Of a stretch of 64,000 nt of DNA, positions 17,051 through 26,060 are shown piece after piece. A program made the translations under genes and the position numbers. The notes beneath the pieces are model-generated. The model saw nothing but the letters and a program-made list of their open reading frames with translations, was not told the DNA's origin and searched no databases. Position 1 is the first letter of the stretch. Every line of letters begins with the position of its first letter. Source of the stretch: Deltaproteobacteria bacterium (GTDB lineage Bacteria; Desulfobacterota; Desulfarculia; Desulfarculales; Desulfarculaceae). The stretch spans positions 1 to 64,000 of the forward strand of contig JAHLLK010000010.1 in the NCBI GenBank assembly GCA_020444165.1, in the 5' to 3' direction.

Positions 17051-19009
17051 CTATTTCCGCTTGCCCGGTCCCTTGGCCTGACCGTTTTGGCCGTCCACCA
17101 GGGCGATGAGACCAGCCATGGCCCGATTCATGTCGGCGGATTGCACGTCCAGCTCCCGGGCCAGCCCGGCGGTCTGGCCGGCCGCCCCGGCCAGGCTGTC
17201 GGTGCTCTTTTCCAGGGCCAGGGCAGCCTGGTTTATCTGGGAGAGGCCCTGGCTCTGCTCGGCCGAGGCCCGGGCGATCAGGGCCACCAACTCCGCGGCC
17301 TGGCCCGCGTTGCCCGACAAGCTGGTGAAGGCCTCGCCGGTTTTGGTGACCATGCTCGAATTTTCCTGAATCTTCCGCAGATTGTCCTCGATCAAGGCAT
17401 TGGTGTTCTTGGCGGCCTCGGCGCTGCGCAAGGCCAGGGCCCGCACCTCGTCGGCCACCACGGCGAAGCCGGAGCCGGCTTCCCCGGCCCGGGCCGCCTC
17501 CACGGCCGCGTTCAAGGCCAGGAGGTTGGTCTGGAAGGCTATCTCGTCTATACTCTTTATGATTTTGGCCATTTCCCCGCTGGCTCTGGTGATCTCTGCC
17601 ATGGATTGCTGGAGTTCGTGCAGGCTCTGGCCGGCCGCCCCCGCCGCCCGGGTGGCCTGGCTCATCACCTGGTCCGCCTCTTGGGCGTTTTGGGCGCTGC
17701 TCTCGGTCATGGCCTCCATTTCCTGCAAGCTGGCCACGGACTGTTCCAGGGACGCCGCGGAATTCCCGGTGTCTTCGGCCATCCGGCGGCTGGCCTCGGC
17801 CACCCGGCCGGCGGTCTGGCCCAGGGCCCGGCCGGTGGCGGCCAAGAGGCCCAGGGCCTCATGCACCCCACCGGCCAGGCTGGAAGCGGCCCACAGGCTG
17901 GCCAGAGCGGCCAGGACCAGAATGATCCCGGCCAGGAGCAGGATGGAGTAAAGGGCCTCCCGGCCCAAATCCTGGACCCGCTGGGCCGCGGCGATCAGGT
18001 CGGCCGTGGGAGCCGCGGCCACGATCACCCAGTCCCAGGGGGCGAAGTAGCGGAAACGGGCCTCCACCTCCCCGGTCTCGGCCCGAAAGGCCAGGCTCCC
18101 TTCCTTCCCCGCGGGGAGCGCCACCGCCCGGGCCGCGAGGTCGGCCAGGGCCTCCCCGGCGGGCAGCAGGGGCCGGCTGGCTTGGGGGGCGAAGGACACC
18201 TCCCCCTTGCGGTTCAGCAGGAACACCGCCCCGTCCTTGCCCACCCGGGCGGCCGAGATCTGCTTCTGGGCGGCCGCCTGCACCTGGGCTTCCTGCACGC
18301 CCACGTAGAGCACCCCCACCACCTGGCGGGCGGCGTCCAGGATGGGCCGGTAGGCGGTGATGTACCAGGCGTTAACCACAAAGGCCCGGCCCCGGAAGGT
18401 CTGGCCGGCCAGCACCGCGGCCACCACCGGGTTGGGTTTGCCGCCCGGGTTCACGGCCGGGATGTAGGTGCCGATGGCCCGGGTGTGGTCCAGCTTCTCC
18501 ACGTTGGTGGCCACCCGGAGCATATCGCCCGCCTGGTTCATGCGCTGGAACACGGTGCAGGTCTGCCCGGTGAGCTTCCTCACCTGGTCCACCAGGGGCG
18601 TGGGGGTGGCCAGCTCCCGGTTCCGGCCCAACCAGGTTTCCCCCACCAGCATCCGGGGCAGCGCCAAGTCCACGCTTTGTTTGGTGAACTGATTGATGGC
18701 CGACCAGGTGACCGTTTCGGTCTGGGAAAAACTCACCGGGCCCAGCTCGTCCTGCACCCGCTGCGCCACCTCCAGGGTGCTGTTCACCATCTCCTGGGCC
18801 AGCTCGTTCTGGGCCTGGGCCATGCCGTAGACCCCTTCCAGGCTGCTGGCCATGGCCGCGTCGGCCAGGCTCCGGCATTCCTCGGCCGCGGCCTCGGCCA
18901 TGCCTTGGTTGAAATAGACCTCCAGGAGCAGGAAGGCGCCCATGGGCAGGGCGGCCAGGAGAAGTCCGAAGATGAGCAACTTAACGCGCATGCTGAGTTG
19001 GGCGGCCAT
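17051..19009 (-). CDS. Methyl-accepting chemotaxis protein with periplasmic Cache domain
   Basis: Inner-membrane chemoreceptor of 652 aa. Transmembrane helix 1 is at about 9-28 ([19 protein letters not shown]). A large periplasmic Cache_3/Cache_2-like sensor (about 30-340, with [23 protein letters not shown] and [16 protein letters not shown]) follows. Transmembrane helix 2 is at about 347-368, then a cytoplasmic signalling domain with the hairpin tip [20 protein letters not shown] and [13 protein letters not shown]. No canonical HAMP domain is obvious after helix 2. The C-terminus ends KGPGKRK without a CheR-docking pentapeptide. The ligand is unknown; Cache domains commonly bind small organic acids or amino acids. 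Confidence 0.93.
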   Translation of the reverse strand: MAAQLSMRVKLLIFGLLLAALPMGAFLLLEVYFNQGMAEAAAEECRSLADAAMASSLEGVYGMAQAQNELAQEMVNSTLEVAQRVQDELGPVSFSQTETVTWSAINQFTKQSVDLALPRMLVGETWLGRNRELATPTPLVDQVRKLTGQTCTVFQRMNQAGDMLRVATNVEKLDHTRAIGTYIPAVNPGGKPNPVVAAVLAGQTFRGRAFVVNAWYITAYRPILDAARQVVGVLYVGVQEAQVQAAAQKQISAARVGKDGAVFLLNRKGEVSFAPQASRPLLPAGEALADLAARAVALPAGKEGSLAFRAETGEVEARFRYFAPWDWVIVAAAPTADLIAAAQRVQDLGREALYSILLLAGIILVLAALASLWAASSLAGGVHEALGLLAATGRALGQTAGRVAEASRRMAEDTGNSAASLEQSVASLQEMEAMTESSAQNAQEADQVMSQATRAAGAAGQSLHELQQSMAEITRASGEMAKIIKSIDEIAFQTNLLALNAAVEAARAGEAGSGFAVVADEVRALALRSAEAAKNTNALIEDNLRKIQENSSMVTKTGEAFTSLSGNAGQAAELVALIARASAEQSQGLSQINQAALALEKSTDSLAGAAGQTAGLARELDVQSADMNRAMAGLIALVDGQNGQAKGPGKRK

Positions 19010-19645
19010 GAGAAACAGACTCCCGGACAGGTGTTTGCAGGGCAGGCAAACAGGCGAGCGGCGTCACTTTGCCAAGCACGGGGACGGGAGGCTCGCCCGC
19101 CCGCCCAGGCGCTCTCCCCTGGCGCCATAAACCGGATTGCCTGCGGTTTTTGGGTGAATATTGGCCCCTACGGGGCAATTGTGTGAAAAACACAGTAAGG
19201 ATAAATCGTATTTTGTCGTCGGTAACACACCGAAAGTACGCAAGGTTATTCGCGGCTTAACCTCCCCGGGAAGGTCGGGCCAGTGCCTACTTTTCTACTG
19301 TCATTTAGAGGTAAACTGGTAATAAAATCCTAATTTATCTAAATTTAAAATATTTTAAACGCTTGGTAAAGCTGGCCTTATTCCAGAAGTTTCAGCAATG
19401 GTTCCCAATTATAGACAGCCCGATGATTATCGCCTAAAGTACCGGATGGTAGCACAAGCGATAAAATTTTTTTAGCGCATATTGCAAGGTCTGGGGCCGA
19501 ATAAGGCGCCAGGGAGGAGAGTGAACAAAGCCGTGGCCTGGCCAAGTTTGGGGGCAATAGGCTCACTTGGCCGGAGGCGGCGCCCTGCCGGGCGGGCGGG
19601 CCTGGAGGGGAAGTTCCGCTCCCCGGGGAGGGGAGCGGCGGGGAA
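19010..19645. other. 636-base intergenic region, partly A/T-rich
   Basis: Upstream of the chemoreceptor and downstream of the response regulator, both on the minus strand. The segment 19200-19480 is clearly more A/T-rich than the surroundings, with runs such as TTTAAAATATTTTAAAC near 19345. Small hairpins include GTGT-GAAAA-ACAC at about 19180 and CCCC-GTA-GGGG near 19170. No RNA family, gene or repeat was recognised. The chemoreceptor promoter is probably here. Confidence 0.5.
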
Positions 19646-20260
19646 TCAGCGCCAGTCGGCCAGGAGCTTCTGGAGCCGGGTCACCGCGCCCTGGGCCTCG
19701 TTGATCCGGTCCCGGCCGGCCGGGGCCACCTGGTCCGCCAGGCCGGTCAGGCATTCCTCCAGGCGGGCCAGGGGTTGGCGGAATTCCTTCTCCAGGAGCT
19801 GGGCGAAACGGGCCTCGGACTCGGCCATCTCCTGGGCCAGGCGGCGGTTTTGCAGGGTCAACAGCCGCCGGTCGGCGGCCCGCCGGGTGACGAGCCGCAG
19901 TTCGTCCGGGGTGAAAGGCTTGGCCAGAAAGTCGAACGCCCCGTGGCGCATGGCCTCCAGGGCGCTGGTTACGGTGGCGTAGGCCGTGACCACGACCTTT
20001 ACGGCGTCCGGGGCCACGGCCTGTAGCTCGTCCAAGACGGCCATGCCCGCCAGCTTGGGCATCTTGAGATCCAGGAAGACCAGATCGGGATTTTCGCGGC
20101 GCGCCGCCTCCAGGCCGGCTTCGCCATCCGGGGCGGTGACGACCCGGTAGCCCTCGCGGTGCAGGATTAGCTGGCAGGCGTCCCGGATGGACTCCTCATC
20201 GTCCACGATGAGGGCCACCCCTTCTTCGTGTAGGTCGGCGGGCGGCACGGAATCTGGCAT
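19646..20260 (-). CDS. Response regulator (CheY-like receiver plus helical C-terminus)
   Basis: 204 aa. The receiver domain occupies about residues 15-135, with the acidic pair in LIVDDEES, phosphoacceptor Asp64 in VFLDLKMP, Thr in VVTAYA and Lys in FLAKPFTP. The remaining ~65 residues form a helical, charged segment (LQNRRLAQEMAESEARFAQL) with no DNA-binding motif seen, so the output is probably protein-protein. ATG at 20260 has GGGGAG upstream. It lies on the same strand, 129 bases downstream of the NtrC-type regulator, and their receivers are clearly similar. A cognate kinase is not adjacent. Confidence 0.9.
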   Translation of the reverse strand: MPDSVPPADLHEEGVALIVDDEESIRDACQLILHREGYRVVTAPDGEAGLEAARRENPDLVFLDLKMPKLAGMAVLDELQAVAPDAVKVVVTAYATVTSALEAMRHGAFDFLAKPFTPDELRLVTRRAADRRLLTLQNRRLAQEMAESEARFAQLLEKEFRQPLARLEECLTGLADQVAPAGRDRINEAQGAVTRLQKLLADWR

Positions 20261-20389
20261 GGTTGCTCCCCTGTTCTGCCGGCGCGGTTTGGGAGCCCCT
20301 CCAGCGGGGCGGGCCGCACCGCACGGCCTAAGCCTAAAGCCCATTCTGCCGTTGCCCGCGCCTCCAGGTCAAGTCCAGGGGGGGAGGGG

Positions 20390-21787
20390 TCAGGCGCGGG
20401 ACAGGCCTTCCACTTCCATTTCCAGATGGTACTTCTTGATTTTGAGCCGGAGGGTCTTGCGGTCGATGCCCAGCTCCTGGGCCGCGCGGCCCTTGTGCCC
20501 GCCCAGCCGCCGGAGCGCCCCCAGGATGTGGCGGCGCTCCACCTGGGCCAGGGTGAGGGCCTCGTCGTCGGGTTGGGCCGGGGTCAGGGCGCCCAGGTTC
20601 TGGATGTCCTCCGCGTCGATGTAGGGGCCGGTGGCCAACACCACCAGGCGCTGCACCATGTTGGCCAGCTCGCGGACATTGCCCGGCCAGTGGTGCTGGC
20701 GGAGCCTGTCCAGGGCCTGGGTGGTGAAGCCCCGCACCTTGAGCCCGGTGGGGTAGCGGAAGCGCTCCAGGAAATGCTCGGCCAGCAAGGGTACGTCCTC
20801 CACCCGTTCCCGCAGGGGGGGCAGGTGGATGTGCACCACGTTCAGGCGGTAGAAAAGGTCCTGGCGGAAGGCGCCCCGGGCCACCGCCTGGGAGAGGTCC
20901 TGGTTGGTGGCTGCGATGAGCCGGGTGTCCACCCGGATGATGCGGTTGCCGCCCACCTGGCAGATGGCCCGGTCCTCCACGGCCTTCAGGAGCTTGGCCT
21001 GGATCTCCAGGGAGATGTTGCCCACCTCGTCGAAGAACAAGGAGCCGTTCTTGGCCAGCTCGAACTTGCCGATGCGGTTGACTCCGGCCCCGGTGAAGGA
21101 GCCCTTCACGTGGCCGAACAACTCGGACTCGAACAGGGTGGGCACCAGGGTGCTGCAATCCACCGAGACAAAGGGGTGCTGGCGCCGGGCGGACATGTCG
21201 TGGAGCTGACGGGCCAACAGCCCCTTGCCCGTGCCGCTTTCCCCGGTAAGGAGCACCGTGGTGTCGGTGGGCGCCACCCGGCGGGACAGCTCCATCACCT
21301 GGTTCATGGCCGTGGACTGGTGGATTAGCCGGCTGGGGGAGCGCCGCCGGAGTTCCTCCTTGAGGTAGGCGTTCTCCAGCATGAGTTCCCTTTTTTCGCA
21401 GGCGCGGTGCACCACCTCCCGGAGTTGCACCGGGGTGAAGGGTTTGGCCAGGAAATCAAAGGCCCCTGCCTTCATGGCCTCCACCGCGGTCTCGATGGAG
21501 CCGTGGCCGCTGATGACGATGACCACCGCCAGGGAGTCCTCGCGCACGATGTGGTGCAGGATGGACATGCCGTCGATGTCGGGCATGCGGAGATCCAGGA
21601 GCACCACGTCGTAGGAGAAGCGGTCCAGGGCGGCCAGACCTTCGGAACCGGTGGCGGCCACCTCGGTTTCGTAGCCCTGGCGCACCAAGACCTCCCGGCA
21701 GGCGTCCTGCATGGCGAAGTCGTCGTCAATTATAAGAATTCTGGAGGTTTGTGATTGCACAAGCAGCCTCGGCCGAGATTGTTCCAT
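20390..21787 (-). CDS. NtrC-family sigma-54-dependent response regulator
   Basis: 465 aa. The receiver (about 16-130) has phosphoacceptor Asp65 in VVLLDLRMP. The AAA+ sigma-54 activator domain (about 155-385) has Walker A GESGTGKG (182-189), the sigma-54 contact loop as GSFTGA (229-234, Ser where Ala is usual), Walker B LFFDEVG (250-256) and the FRQDLFYRLNVV block. A C-terminal Fis-type helix-turn-helix ends LGGHKGRAAQELGIDRKTLR. It should activate sigma-54 promoters on phosphorylation; the targets are unknown. It is followed by the single-receiver protein. It is divergent from the nicotinate phosphoribosyltransferase gene across a 264-base gap in which no operator could be recognised. Confidence 0.95.
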   Translation of the reverse strand: MEQSRPRLLVQSQTSRILIIDDDFAMQDACREVLVRQGYETEVAATGSEGLAALDRFSYDVVLLDLRMPDIDGMSILHHIVREDSLAVVIVISGHGSIETAVEAMKAGAFDFLAKPFTPVQLREVVHRACEKRELMLENAYLKEELRRRSPSRLIHQSTAMNQVMELSRRVAPTDTTVLLTGESGTGKGLLARQLHDMSARRQHPFVSVDCSTLVPTLFESELFGHVKGSFTGAGVNRIGKFELAKNGSLFFDEVGNISLEIQAKLLKAVEDRAICQVGGNRIIRVDTRLIAATNQDLSQAVARGAFRQDLFYRLNVVHIHLPPLRERVEDVPLLAEHFLERFRYPTGLKVRGFTTQALDRLRQHHWPGNVRELANMVQRLVVLATGPYIDAEDIQNLGALTPAQPDDEALTLAQVERRHILGALRRLGGHKGRAAQELGIDRKTLRLKIKKYHLEMEVEGLSRA

Positions 21788-22051
21788 TTTTTACATGCCA
21801 AGTCCATCCCTGTCAACCTCGCCGAGGGCCGGGGCGGCGGCCGGAGACCGGGGGAAGGCGTCATTTGTGGGGAGAGGACAGGGCGGAGGGGTTATTGGGG
21901 GGAGGGTTGGGTGGAGGGGATTTTTATCTGGCGGGCCGATGCTTGCCGCCGTCCGCGCGGCAAACCGCCCCCTGGCGTTGACTTCAAGCGTTTTTCAGCA
22001 TACTTTTGGGCATCCGTCTCCTCATGGGCTGGAGGCGTCCCCTCGACGCGG

Positions 22052-23419
22052 ATGATGATCATGCATATTGAAAACCTGGCGCTGCAGACCGACTTCTATC
22101 AGATCACCATGGCCGCGGCCTATCACCGCTTCGGCATGAACGGTGAGGCCACCTTCAGCCTGTTTACCCACGACCTGCCCCAGCATCGCGGTTTTTTGGT
22201 GGCCGCCGGCCTGGAAGGGGTGCTGGAGGTCCTGGAGAACTACCGCTACACCGACGAGGACCTGGCCTACCTGCGCTCCCTGGGACGCTTCCGGGACGAC
22301 TTCCTGGATTTCCTGGCCGGGCTCCGGTTCAGCGGCGAGGTCTGGGCCGTGCCCGAGGGGACGCCCTGCTTTGGGCGGGAACCCATCCTGGAGATCACCG
22401 CGCCCCTGATCGAGGCCCAGTTGGTGGAGACCATCGTCATCAACATCATCAACCTCCACTCCACCCTGGCCTCCAAGGCCGCCCGCTGCAAGCTGGCCGC
22501 CGGCGAGCGCACCTGCGTGGATTTCAGCCTCCGGCGCACCCAGGGCCTGGACGCCGGTTTCGCGGCGGCCCGCTCCTCGGCCCTGGTGGGCTTTGCCGGC
22601 ACCAGCAACGTGGCCGCGGCCCGCATCCTGGGCCTCACCCCGGTGGGCACCATGGCCCACGCCTTTGTGGAGGCCTTTGGCGACGAGGTCAAGGCCTTCA
22701 AGGCCTTTGCCGCCACCTTCCCCAAGCACACCGTGCTGTTGGTGGACACCTACGACAGCACCGAGGGCCTGCACCGGGCGGTGGAGGTGGCCGGCGAGCT
22801 GGCCGGCCAGGGCCACAAGCTGGTGGGGGTGCGGCTGGACTCCGGCGAGTTGGTGGGCATGAGCCGCCGGGCCCGGGAGATCATGGACGAGGCCGGGCTC
22901 ACCGACGCCATGGTGGTGGTCTCGGGCAGCCTGGACGAGTTCCGCATCGCCGAGCTGGTCTCGGCCGGGGCCCAGGTGGATGTTTTCGGCATCGGCACCA
23001 AGATGGGCAGCTCCGCCGACGCGCCGTATCTGGACTTTGCCTACAAGCTGGTGAGTTATGAAGGCCGGCCCACCCTGAAGCTCTCCACGGGCAAGGAGAC
23101 CTGGGCCGGGGCCAAGCAGCTTTTCCGCGGCCTGGACGCCCGGGGCCGCATCGCCCGGGACCTCATGGGGCTCCGGGGCGAGACCCTGCCCGGCCGGCCG
23201 CTGTTGGGGCCGGTGATGCAAGACGGCCGCCGTCTGGGCGCTCCCCAGGATTGGCGGGCGGCCCACGCGCACTACCTGAACGAGGTCCGGGCCCTGCCCG
23301 AGCCTTGCCTCTATTTCCAGGATCCCAAGCCGGTGACCATGCAGGTGAGCCCGGCCCTGCGGGAGACCCAGGAAAAAGCCCGCCAGGCGGCCCTGGCCGG
23401 GGGCTACACCGCCCACTGA
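22052..23419 (+). CDS. pncB: Nicotinate phosphoribosyltransferase
   Basis: First step of NAD salvage: nicotinate plus PRPP to nicotinate mononucleotide, in the cytoplasm. About 455 aa. Visible: ALQTDFYQITMAAAYHRFG at the N-terminus, DFSLRRTQGLDAGFAAARSS around residue 160, GTMAHAFVEAFGDE with the active-site His, LLVDTYDST, VRLDSGEL and the phosphate-binding DVFGIGTKMG. Three in-frame ATGs (22052, 22055, 22061) are possible starts. TGGAGG at 22031-22036 is somewhat distant from all of them. The coding frame stays open upstream but without similarity. It is monocistronic, divergent from the NtrC-type gene. Confidence 0.93.
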   Translation: MMIMHIENLALQTDFYQITMAAAYHRFGMNGEATFSLFTHDLPQHRGFLVAAGLEGVLEVLENYRYTDEDLAYLRSLGRFRDDFLDFLAGLRFSGEVWAVPEGTPCFGREPILEITAPLIEAQLVETIVINIINLHSTLASKAARCKLAAGERTCVDFSLRRTQGLDAGFAAARSSALVGFAGTSNVAAARILGLTPVGTMAHAFVEAFGDEVKAFKAFAATFPKHTVLLVDTYDSTEGLHRAVEVAGELAGQGHKLVGVRLDSGELVGMSRRAREIMDEAGLTDAMVVVSGSLDEFRIAELVSAGAQVDVFGIGTKMGSSADAPYLDFAYKLVSYEGRPTLKLSTGKETWAGAKQLFRGLDARGRIARDLMGLRGETLPGRPLLGPVMQDGRRLGAPQDWRAAHAHYLNEVRALPEPCLYFQDPKPVTMQVSPALRETQEKARQAALAGGYTAH

Positions 23420-23734
23420 GCCGGCCCGCCCTCTCCGGCGCCCCTTCCCCTTTGGCGCCCGCGGCCGCCGCCCGGGACCGATGTCCCTTTGGCGGCAGGA
23501 CGCGGTGTGCTAACCTGAAAAAAAAGCCACTCCGCGCGAGCGGCCGGCACCGCGGCGGAGTGCGGCGGGGAGGGGCGGCGTCTCGCCTCCGCTGGCCCCC
23601 TTGCCCGCGCCCGGGCAACCCAGACGCTTAACCAGAAGACCTCGATCTACGCTAGAGGGTTTCCGCTCCCCCCGGGGGGCGACACCGCGGGCCGGCGAGG
23701 CGATCCCTGGCCCGCCCCCCCCGGGGCCGCTACG
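23420..23734. other. Upstream part of the long leader before the cytidylate-kinase-like gene
   Basis: No gene seen. One hairpin is evident: CACTCCGC 23528-23535 with GCGGAGTG 23555-23562. It is preceded by an A-run (23518-23525) that could also serve a terminator of pncB read on the other strand. The rest is G/C-rich with no recognised motif. Confidence 0.4.
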
Positions 23735-23893
23735 GCCAGGAGCCAGGCGGAGAAACCGCTGCTACAGGCTCCTGGCGGGCCAGGGACGGCCCGCCGAAGT
23801 CGCGGATATCGCATATAATCCGCGACTTCGAGAGCTCACCCAAATCTGCTTTGGGCGAGTTCCCAGGGGAGAAAGCCACGGATGGCTTTCTCC
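23735..23893 (+). repeat. Hairpin-array repeat, copy C (leader of the downstream gene)
   Basis: Five consecutive stems in the order E-D-C-B-A on the plus strand. GCCAGGAGCC 23735-23744 pairs with 23767-23776. GGCGGGCC 23774-23781 pairs with 23788-23795, loop AGGGAC. CGAAGTCGCGGAT 23795-23807 pairs perfectly with 23818-23830. CTCACCCAAA 23835-23844 pairs with 23850-23859 with one mismatch. GGAGAAAGCCA 23868-23878 pairs perfectly with 23883-23893. The last hairpin ends about 10 bases before the AGGAGG ribosome site of the next gene, so it would be part of its 5' leader. Confidence 0.85.
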
Positions 23894-23917
23894 GACACAC
23901 CCCTAGGAGGCTTTGCT

Positions 23918-24739
23918 ATGAGCATAATTACCTTGTCCGGTGAGATGGGTTCCCAACGGGATGAGCTGGCCCTGGCCTTGTGCCAGCGCCAGCGCGGCTT
24001 GCAGTGCGTGGACCGGCAGACTCTCATGGAGGCCGTGGAGGGTCTGGTGGATCTCAGCCGGGACGAGCTGCAGATCCTGGCCGAGCAGGGACCGGCCATG
24101 TTGGACATGGGGGTGCGGCGGCGGCGGGTGTTCGCAGCTTTCCTGGAGTCCGTGGTCCTGCAGTTCGCCCAGCGCGACAACGTGGTCCTGGTGGGCCGGG
24201 GGGCCAACCTCCTCTTGCGCCTGGTGCCGGGGGTCCTCAGGGTGCGCACCGTGGCCCCCCTGGAGATCCGGGCCCAGCGCCTGTCCCGCACCGAAAACCT
24301 GGACCTGGACCGGGCCCGGCAACTGGCCACCCTGGTGGACCAGCAGCGGCGGGCCTATTTGGCCCACGTCTTCGGGGCGGACTGGTCCTCGCCCCTGAAC
24401 TACGATTTGGTGCTGAACATGGGCCGCCTGTCCCTGGAGCAGGCCGCCACCACCGTGCTGGACCTGGCCGCCCACGCCGAGTACCAGCCCACCGAGGAGA
24501 CCCGGGACATCCTGTGCGACATGGTGTTGTCCTCCCGGGTGCGGCGGATTTTGGTGGCCGAGGTGGACGTGCACGCCCTGGAGGTGGAGGCCGCCAAGGG
24601 GCGGGTGCGGCTCCGGGGCTATCTGGGCAGCCAGGAAGACCGGGAGCTGGCCGACAGGACGGCCCGGGCGGTGGAGGGAGTGGACGAGCTGCGCTCCGAG
24701 CTGGAGGTTTCCCCCAGCCTCATGAAGTACCTGCCCTGA
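23918..24739 (+). CDS. Cytidylate-kinase-like domain fused to a BON domain
   Basis: 273 aa. Residues about 1-195 match the cytidylate kinase-like family: ITLSGEMGSQ at the P-loop position, VVLVGRGANLLL, VRTVAPLEIRAQRLS and DQQRRAYLAHVFGADW-S-SPLNYDLVLNM. The P-loop is degenerate (GEMGSQRDE rather than a GSGG/GK-type loop), so catalysis is doubtful. Residues about 200-270 form a BON-like module (ILCDMVLSSRVRRILVAEVD then VRLRGYLGSQEDRELADR), usually membrane- or ligand-binding. A perfect CTAGGAGG site fixes ATG at 23918. It sits behind a ~500-base leader full of hairpins. The exact role is unknown; nucleotide kinase versus sensor is open. Confidence 0.82.
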   Translation: MSIITLSGEMGSQRDELALALCQRQRGLQCVDRQTLMEAVEGLVDLSRDELQILAEQGPAMLDMGVRRRRVFAAFLESVVLQFAQRDNVVLVGRGANLLLRLVPGVLRVRTVAPLEIRAQRLSRTENLDLDRARQLATLVDQQRRAYLAHVFGADWSSPLNYDLVLNMGRLSLEQAATTVLDLAAHAEYQPTEETRDILCDMVLSSRVRRILVAEVDVHALEVEAAKGRVRLRGYLGSQEDRELADRTARAVEGVDELRSELEVSPSLMKYLP

Positions 24740-24749
24740 AGCAAATCCC

Positions 24750-24785
24750 GGCGGGCGCCCGGGGCTCTGGTCCCGGGCGCCCGCC
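24750..24785. terminator. Bidirectional hairpin between convergent genes
   Basis: Perfect 14-bp stem GGCGGGCGCCCGGG (24750-24763) with 24772-24785 in the 80-base gap between two convergent genes. T-rich tracts are short, so termination strength is uncertain. Confidence 0.6.
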
Positions 24786-24819
24786 TTCCTTACCGGGGCG
24801 GGGCCCTGCCCCCGCCAGC

Positions 24820-25722
24820 TCACTCCAAGGGTACGTAGCCCTCTTCCAGGGCGATCCTCCGCCCCAGGGGCCCCTGCAGAAAATCGATGAAATCCTTGAG
24901 CACCCCCCGGGCCGGGCCGGCGGTGAGGATGTACAGGCTGCGGGACAGGGGATAGGTGTGGTTCTGCACCGTGGCCAGGCTGGCCGCCACCCCGTTCACG
25001 GTCAAGGCCTTGACCTTGGGGTTCAGGTAGGCGATGGACAGATAGCCCAAGGCCAGGGGGTTGCCGCTCACCGCCTGGGACATGGTGCCGTTGCTGGCCA
25101 TCAACAGGGCGTCGGGCCGCATGCGCTCCTTGCCCAGCACGATGCCCCGGAAGATCTCGAAGGTGCCGGAGTTGGAGTCCCGGGAGATCACGGTGATGGG
25201 CTGGTCCCGGCCGCCCACGTCCTGCCAGTTGCGGGTGCGCCCGGCGAAGATGTCCCGGAGCTGTTCCAGGGTCAGGCCGTTCACCGGGTTGGCCGGGTCC
25301 ACCACCGGCACCACCGCGCCCCGGGCCACCAGGTGCTTTACCGGGGTGACCCCTTTCTGCTGGGCCAGCTTCTCCTCGGTGGGCTTGATCTCCCGGGAGC
25401 AGGCGGCCAGATCGGCGGTGCAGTCGATGATGGAGCGGGCGCCGTCGCCGCTGCCCCGGCCGGCCACCGAGATGCGCACCTCGGGGTGCAGATGCTGGTA
25501 CTGCTCGGCCGCCCGTTGCAACAGGGGCAGGAGCGAAGTGGAGCCGGTGATGCTGAGCGAGGCCGGCCCGGCCCAGCCGGGCAGGGCGGCCCCGAGCCCC
25601 CAGAGGAGCGCCAGGGCGGCCCCCCATCCGGCGGCCTTGCGCCGGAAGCCCGGGCCGCCGGAACGTTTTGCCGCCGGCACGCCCCCGCGCGCGTGGCGGG
25701 CGTCAATTGGACCAAAAAACAT
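24820..25722 (-). CDS. PstS-like phosphate-binding periplasmic protein
   Basis: 300 aa phosphate ABC-transporter substrate-binding family protein. An N-terminal signal sequence (hydrophobic core about 34-51, GAALALLWGLGAALPGWAG) follows a long basic n-region. Phosphate-site motifs are visible: LSITGSTSLLPLL near the mature N-terminus, GRGSGDGARSIIDCTADLA around 88-106 (T/S-G-S-G loop), and SRDSNSGTFEIF around 178. No pstC, pstA or pstB is adjacent. Instead it is divergent from an Na/Pi-cotransporter-like gene 338 bases away, so both may answer to phosphate. The start at 25722 has only a weak site (TAGGTAG). Confidence 0.9.
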   Translation of the reverse strand: MFFGPIDARHARGGVPAAKRSGGPGFRRKAAGWGAALALLWGLGAALPGWAGPASLSITGSTSLLPLLQRAAEQYQHLHPEVRISVAGRGSGDGARSIIDCTADLAACSREIKPTEEKLAQQKGVTPVKHLVARGAVVPVVDPANPVNGLTLEQLRDIFAGRTRNWQDVGGRDQPITVISRDSNSGTFEIFRGIVLGKERMRPDALLMASNGTMSQAVSGNPLALGYLSIAYLNPKVKALTVNGVAASLATVQNHTYPLSRSLYILTAGPARGVLKDFIDFLQGPLGRRIALEEGYVPLE

Positions 25723-26060
25723 TGCGATCTACCTAGCTGCCGTAATCATTTAATAAATTGTGGATTTTTCTCCGGCCGCCGCGCCCCGCCCCCGCCTTAG
25801 GGGTTGACCGTCCGAGCGGAGAAAGATATCAATGCATCCGAAGTTACATTATCGCGGCAAGACCGTGAAAATCTAGCGGCGGGTCGAAAAACACCCCGCC
25901 AGGCGGGTCGGCGAAAATCCGCCGCCGGGCCCGGCCCGGCCAGGACGAGCCGAGGGGGACCACGGGCAAGACCGCGTTTTTGCCCCTTATCCCTGGAAAA
26001 GGCCCCCGCGGCCTTTTCCCCAAACCTGATTCGTGACCAACTGACCTGGGGCCATTTTCC
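25723..26060. other. Divergent regulatory gap between two phosphate genes
   Basis: 338 bases with no gene. The part near 25730-25770 is A/T-rich and probably holds the pstS-like promoter. No convincing Pho box (paired CTGTCAT-type repeats) was found by eye. Confidence 0.4.

Noticed and set aside
19190..19310. Possible cyclic-di-GMP (GEMM) riboswitch upstream of the chemoreceptor
   Set aside because: A fragment (CCGAAAGTACGCAAGG) recalls the motif, but it is on the strand opposite the chemoreceptor and the conserved helices do not form.
19378..19566. A 62-residue minus-strand open frame in the A/T-rich gap
   Set aside because: No ribosome site, no similarity and no hydrophobic or structural pattern.
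25723..26060. A Pho box between the divergent phosphate genes
   Set aside because: No pair of CTGTCAT-like direct repeats with correct spacing was found.
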